64,000 nucleotides of DNA from Phaeobacter gallaeciensis DSM 26640 (GTDB lineage: Bacteria; Pseudomonadota; Alphaproteobacteria; Rhodobacterales; Rhodobacteraceae). Made by a program: the position numbers and the translations under genes. Of this stretch, positions 62,092-64,000 are shown in pieces. Positions within the stretch are counted from its first letter, which is position 1. Every line of letters begins with the position of its first letter. The stretch is from positions 1-64,000 of the forward strand of contig NC_023139.1 in NCBI RefSeq assembly GCF_000511385.1. Reading direction: 5' to 3'. The notes below the pieces were generated by a model, which did not search any database, was not told the DNA's origin, and worked only from the letters and a program-made list of their open reading frames with translations.

Positions 62092-62290
62092 GGGTCAGGA
62101 CCCATTAATCCTGCACCTCTGGTTTGACTGGCTTTGCCTCTGACAAGGAACAGATCCACAGGAATAGTGGTTATATTTCAAGAAGATGTGACGCAGCTCA
62201 GAGGCAAAATCAGCCAAATCCCCCGGACGTGCGAACCACTGCTTTTTTGCCGTTCGCGCGCCAGCGATGCAGGATTATGGGTCCTGGCCC
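62092..62290. mobile_element. 199-bp MITE-like element
   Basis: Terminal inverted repeats of about 22 bp: left 62092-62114 begins GGGTCAGGACCCAT, right 62269-62290 reads GGGCCAGGACCCAT on the other strand. They match except one base and one indel. A TA dinucleotide flanks both ends (62090-62091, 62291-62292), as for TA-targeting elements. Inside, TGGCTTTGCCTCTGA and TCAGAGGCAAAATCAGCCA form a second inverted pair. No transposase is encoded, so it depends on an element in trans, probably IS5- or IS630-like. Confidence 0.8.
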
Positions 62291-62336
62291 TAAGGTTGTG
62301 AGACCGCAGGGCCAAGGCTTAGGCCTGTGCTATTCA

Positions 62337-62705
62337 TTAACCGACACAGAAACCCGGCACAGTCATCTTTGTAAAGAGGTGCGGGCGCACGACAGCGCTC
62401 TCCGGGTATTGGCCGATACGGGCCTGAAACTCGGGATTGGTGAACGCATTGCGGAACGTCTCCACATTCTCCCAAATCGCATAGTTCATGTAGGTGGCGC
62501 TGCCTGCCAAGCCCTTGTGCATCTGCGTTGAAATGTAGCCGGGCTGCTCTTTCATAAAGCCAGCGTCATGCGCCCATGCCTTCACCAAAGCTTCTTCGTC
62601 TTTTGGATCGATCGAGAACACATTCACCAGAACAACAGGGCCTTCATTGCTCCCCAACTGGTCCGCCAGTGTTACAACTTCATCAAGTTCCACAAGTTTT
62701 GCCAT
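62337..62705 (-). CDS. ABM-domain protein (antibiotic biosynthesis monooxygenase fold)
   Basis: Protein of 122 residues. The central part PVVLVNVFSIDPKDEEALVKAWAHDAGFMKEQPGYISTQMHKGLAGSATYMNYAIWENVETFRNAF is a ferredoxin-like ABM barrel seen in small cofactor-free monooxygenases and in stress-protective proteins. No metal or flavin motifs. It is separated from the IclR gene by the MITE and is convergent with it. It may oxidise a quinol or protect against quinones from aromatic breakdown; function is not fixed. Confidence 0.75.
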   Translation of the reverse strand: MAKLVELDEVVTLADQLGSNEGPVVLVNVFSIDPKDEEALVKAWAHDAGFMKEQPGYISTQMHKGLAGSATYMNYAIWENVETFRNAFTNPEFQARIGQYPESAVVRPHLFTKMTVPGFCVG

Positions 62706-63075
62706 TTTTTCCTCCGATTTTAGTGGCTTTAGTAATTTTTGGGCTCGCAGGCAGGCCCCGCCTCTAGGCCCTTCGTGCTTTACGGCCTGCGGTAGGGGCA
62801 GCTCCAGAATCTGTTCGCGGCCACCCTATAACATAGTTTGCTATGTTTTTCACTTGAACTTTCTGCTCCTCTCAACCTGACCGTTTATGCGCAGGCTCCT
62901 ATCAGGGGTGTGTATTTGCCCGGCGGCACAAACAGTTAAGGTTCAAAACTGCCGCTTAGCCCAAGCGGTCAGCTTGCTGTGATTCTTCAATTTCTCAAAT
63001 TACGGGAAAATTTTATTGTGGCAAGTCCGTAAATCCTATAAGAAGACAATAATACATCAAAGGGTGGATTCCAAG
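62706..63075. other. Divergent gap between the ABM gene and the second TAXI-like gene
   Basis: Holds the palindrome AACATAG-TTTG-CTATGTT (62830-62847), a likely operator for the divergent promoters, and A+T-rich stretches before 63076. No gene is supportable. Confidence 0.55.
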
Positions 63076-64000
63076 ATGGCCAGCGCAACAGACCGGCAAG
63101 TTCAGCCGCAACTAGATCGAAGTGTTCACCTGAACTTTACCGGCGACTGGGGGCAGGCGAACTTCCACCGTATCTGTTCCTGGCTCTGCCAGGAGGTTTG
63201 CGACCGTACGGCAAAGGGGTCTAGAGTCGGGATCTGGAACCTGATCGCCGGGGCAGATTCTCCCATCGCGGTGTCAAAGGGGGAGATGGACCTTTGCATC
63301 GCCACCCCTGTCCAGATGCTGCCCGGCGCTCTGGCTGGAGAAGGCATCTTTGAGGGCAATCCTTTGCCCCGCCTCCGCACGCTTGCCATCCTGCCGCAAA
63401 CAGACCGCATGGTTTTCGCGATTGATCCCAAATATGGAATCACAAGTTTCGAAGAGCTGCGGCAGAAAAAACCACCGATCACTTTGGCGACATCTGAAGA
63501 TGATGGCGTCAATCTGATTGGCTATACAGCAGCCCGCTATCTAGAAGCGCATGGAATTGACCGGGCAACGCTTGAATCCTGGGGTGGTCATCTGGTTACC
63601 GACACCCGTCCGGAGCAATCGGTCTTCCGCATGCGGGACGGCGAAGTCGATGCGCTGCTGCAAGAGGCATACATGACCCCATGGTGGCGGGATGCCGTTG
63701 CCAGGCGGTCTCTGACTTTCCTGCCTGCAGAAAGCGCCGCACTGACGAAGCTGGAAGAGCAATACGGCTGGCAACGGGCGACAATCCCTGCCAACTTCTG
63801 GGAAGGCCAAACAGAAGCGCTCGCTGCACTGAACTTCTCGGATTTCGCAGTGCTTGTGCGGGACGACATGCCCGAAGATCTCGCCCACCTCTTGACTTGG
63901 TGCCTGGTTGAAACGCGCGAGGTTATCGAACAGCAGTTCCGCCATATTCCGCCGGAGCACAGCCCTCTCAGCTATCCGCTGGAGCCGAAACGCATGGCGG
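63076..64000 (+). CDS. Leaderless TAXI-like solute-binding-fold protein, copy 2 (cut by window end)
   Basis: Open frame from ATG 63076 running past the window edge, 308 residues so far. It parallels the 56537 protein closely: NFTGDWGQANFHRICSWLCQEVCDR, MDLCIATPVQMLPGALAGEGIF, LRTLAILPQTDRMVFAIDPKYGITSFEELRQKKPPI, AYMTPWWRDAV, RDDMPEDLAHLLTWCLVETREVIEQQFRHIPPEHSPLSYPLEP. It also lacks a signal peptide. It is divergent from the ABM gene with a palindrome between. Probably the first gene of the next catabolic operon. Confidence 0.75.
   Translation, partial: MASATDRQVQPQLDRSVHLNFTGDWGQANFHRICSWLCQEVCDRTAKGSRVGIWNLIAGADSPIAVSKGEMDLCIATPVQMLPGALAGEGIFEGNPLPRLRTLAILPQTDRMVFAIDPKYGITSFEELRQKKPPITLATSEDDGVNLIGYTAARYLEAHGIDRATLESWGGHLVTDTRPEQSVFRMRDGEVDALLQEAYMTPWWRDAVARRSLTFLPAESAALTKLEEQYGWQRATIPANFWEGQTEALAALNFSDFAVLVRDDMPEDLAHLLTWCLVETREVIEQQFRHIPPEHSPLSYPLEPKRMA

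Noticed and set aside
62124..62531. Open frame overlapping the MITE-like element and the ABM gene
   Set aside because: It crosses the element's end and runs antisense to the ABM gene; explained as a shadow.

Overview
This window looks like the start of a repABC-type plasmid or chromid from an alphaproteobacterium, most likely a marine Roseobacter-clade Rhodobacterales. The reasons are the repA-repB-repC cassette at positions 159-3641 with an antisense RNA between repB and repC, three identical parS-like palindromes, an adjacent ccdAB addiction module, several TRAP and TTT (Tct) transporters, and many catabolic operons each with its own regulator. There are no rRNA or tRNA genes and no CRISPR arrays that I can see. 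The taxonomic call is inference from gene content and protein style, not from a search.

Layout. 1-5.4 kb: replication and partition, then a hydrolase/TetR divergent pair with a double operator. 5.4-8.2 kb: CcdAB, an SRPBCC protein, and a flavoprotein with a divergent HxlR regulator. 8.3-24.7 kb: a secreted LVIVD-repeat protein, an EamA exporter, a DapA-like aldolase, aspartate dehydrogenase with a LysR regulator, a TRAP transporter, a TctABC transporter, kynureninase, a GntR/FCD regulator, an aldehyde dehydrogenase and 3-hydroxyanthranilate 3,4-dioxygenase. Together these suggest uptake and breakdown (or NAD-directed use) of kynurenine-type compounds.

25-33.6 kb is the least ordinary region and is visibly richer in A+T. 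It holds a four-part regulator (winged helix, degenerate nucleotide-cyclase-like domain, TolB-like domain, TPRs), a PAP2/vanadium-haloperoxidase-like protein with six NSF tripeptide repeats, a cytoplasmic-looking subtilase, a 57-residue protein, a small secreted protein with a pattern reminiscent of BECR-fold RNase toxins, and two paralogous proteins of unknown family. I propose this as the candidate undescribed system.

34.2-42.4 kb: an RpiR-controlled TRAP transporter operon with an M81 (MlrC) protein, a D-threonine-aldolase-like PLP enzyme, a small uncertain ORF, a PfkB kinase and RidA, consistent with catabolism of a beta-hydroxy D-amino acid or a related peptide. 42.8-44.5 kb: two tandemly duplicated small exported proteins and a chimeric insertion-sequence remnant.

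44.5-64 kb: aromatic catabolism. A 3-hydroxybenzoate/gentisate operon (monooxygenase, gentisate dioxygenase, a GST-type and a DinB-type maleylpyruvate isomerase, fumarylpyruvate hydrolase) is followed by a porin. Next comes an operon with a dienelactone hydrolase, a frameshifted class II aldolase, a bicupin, an MDR dehydrogenase and a leaderless TAXI-like binding protein, divergent from a MarR gene that appears doubly frameshifted. The last part is a meta-cleavage-type cassette (extradiol dioxygenase, FAH hydrolase, MhpA-like hydroxylase) under an IclR regulator, a 199-bp MITE-like element, an ABM-domain protein and a second leaderless TAXI-like gene cut by the window end.
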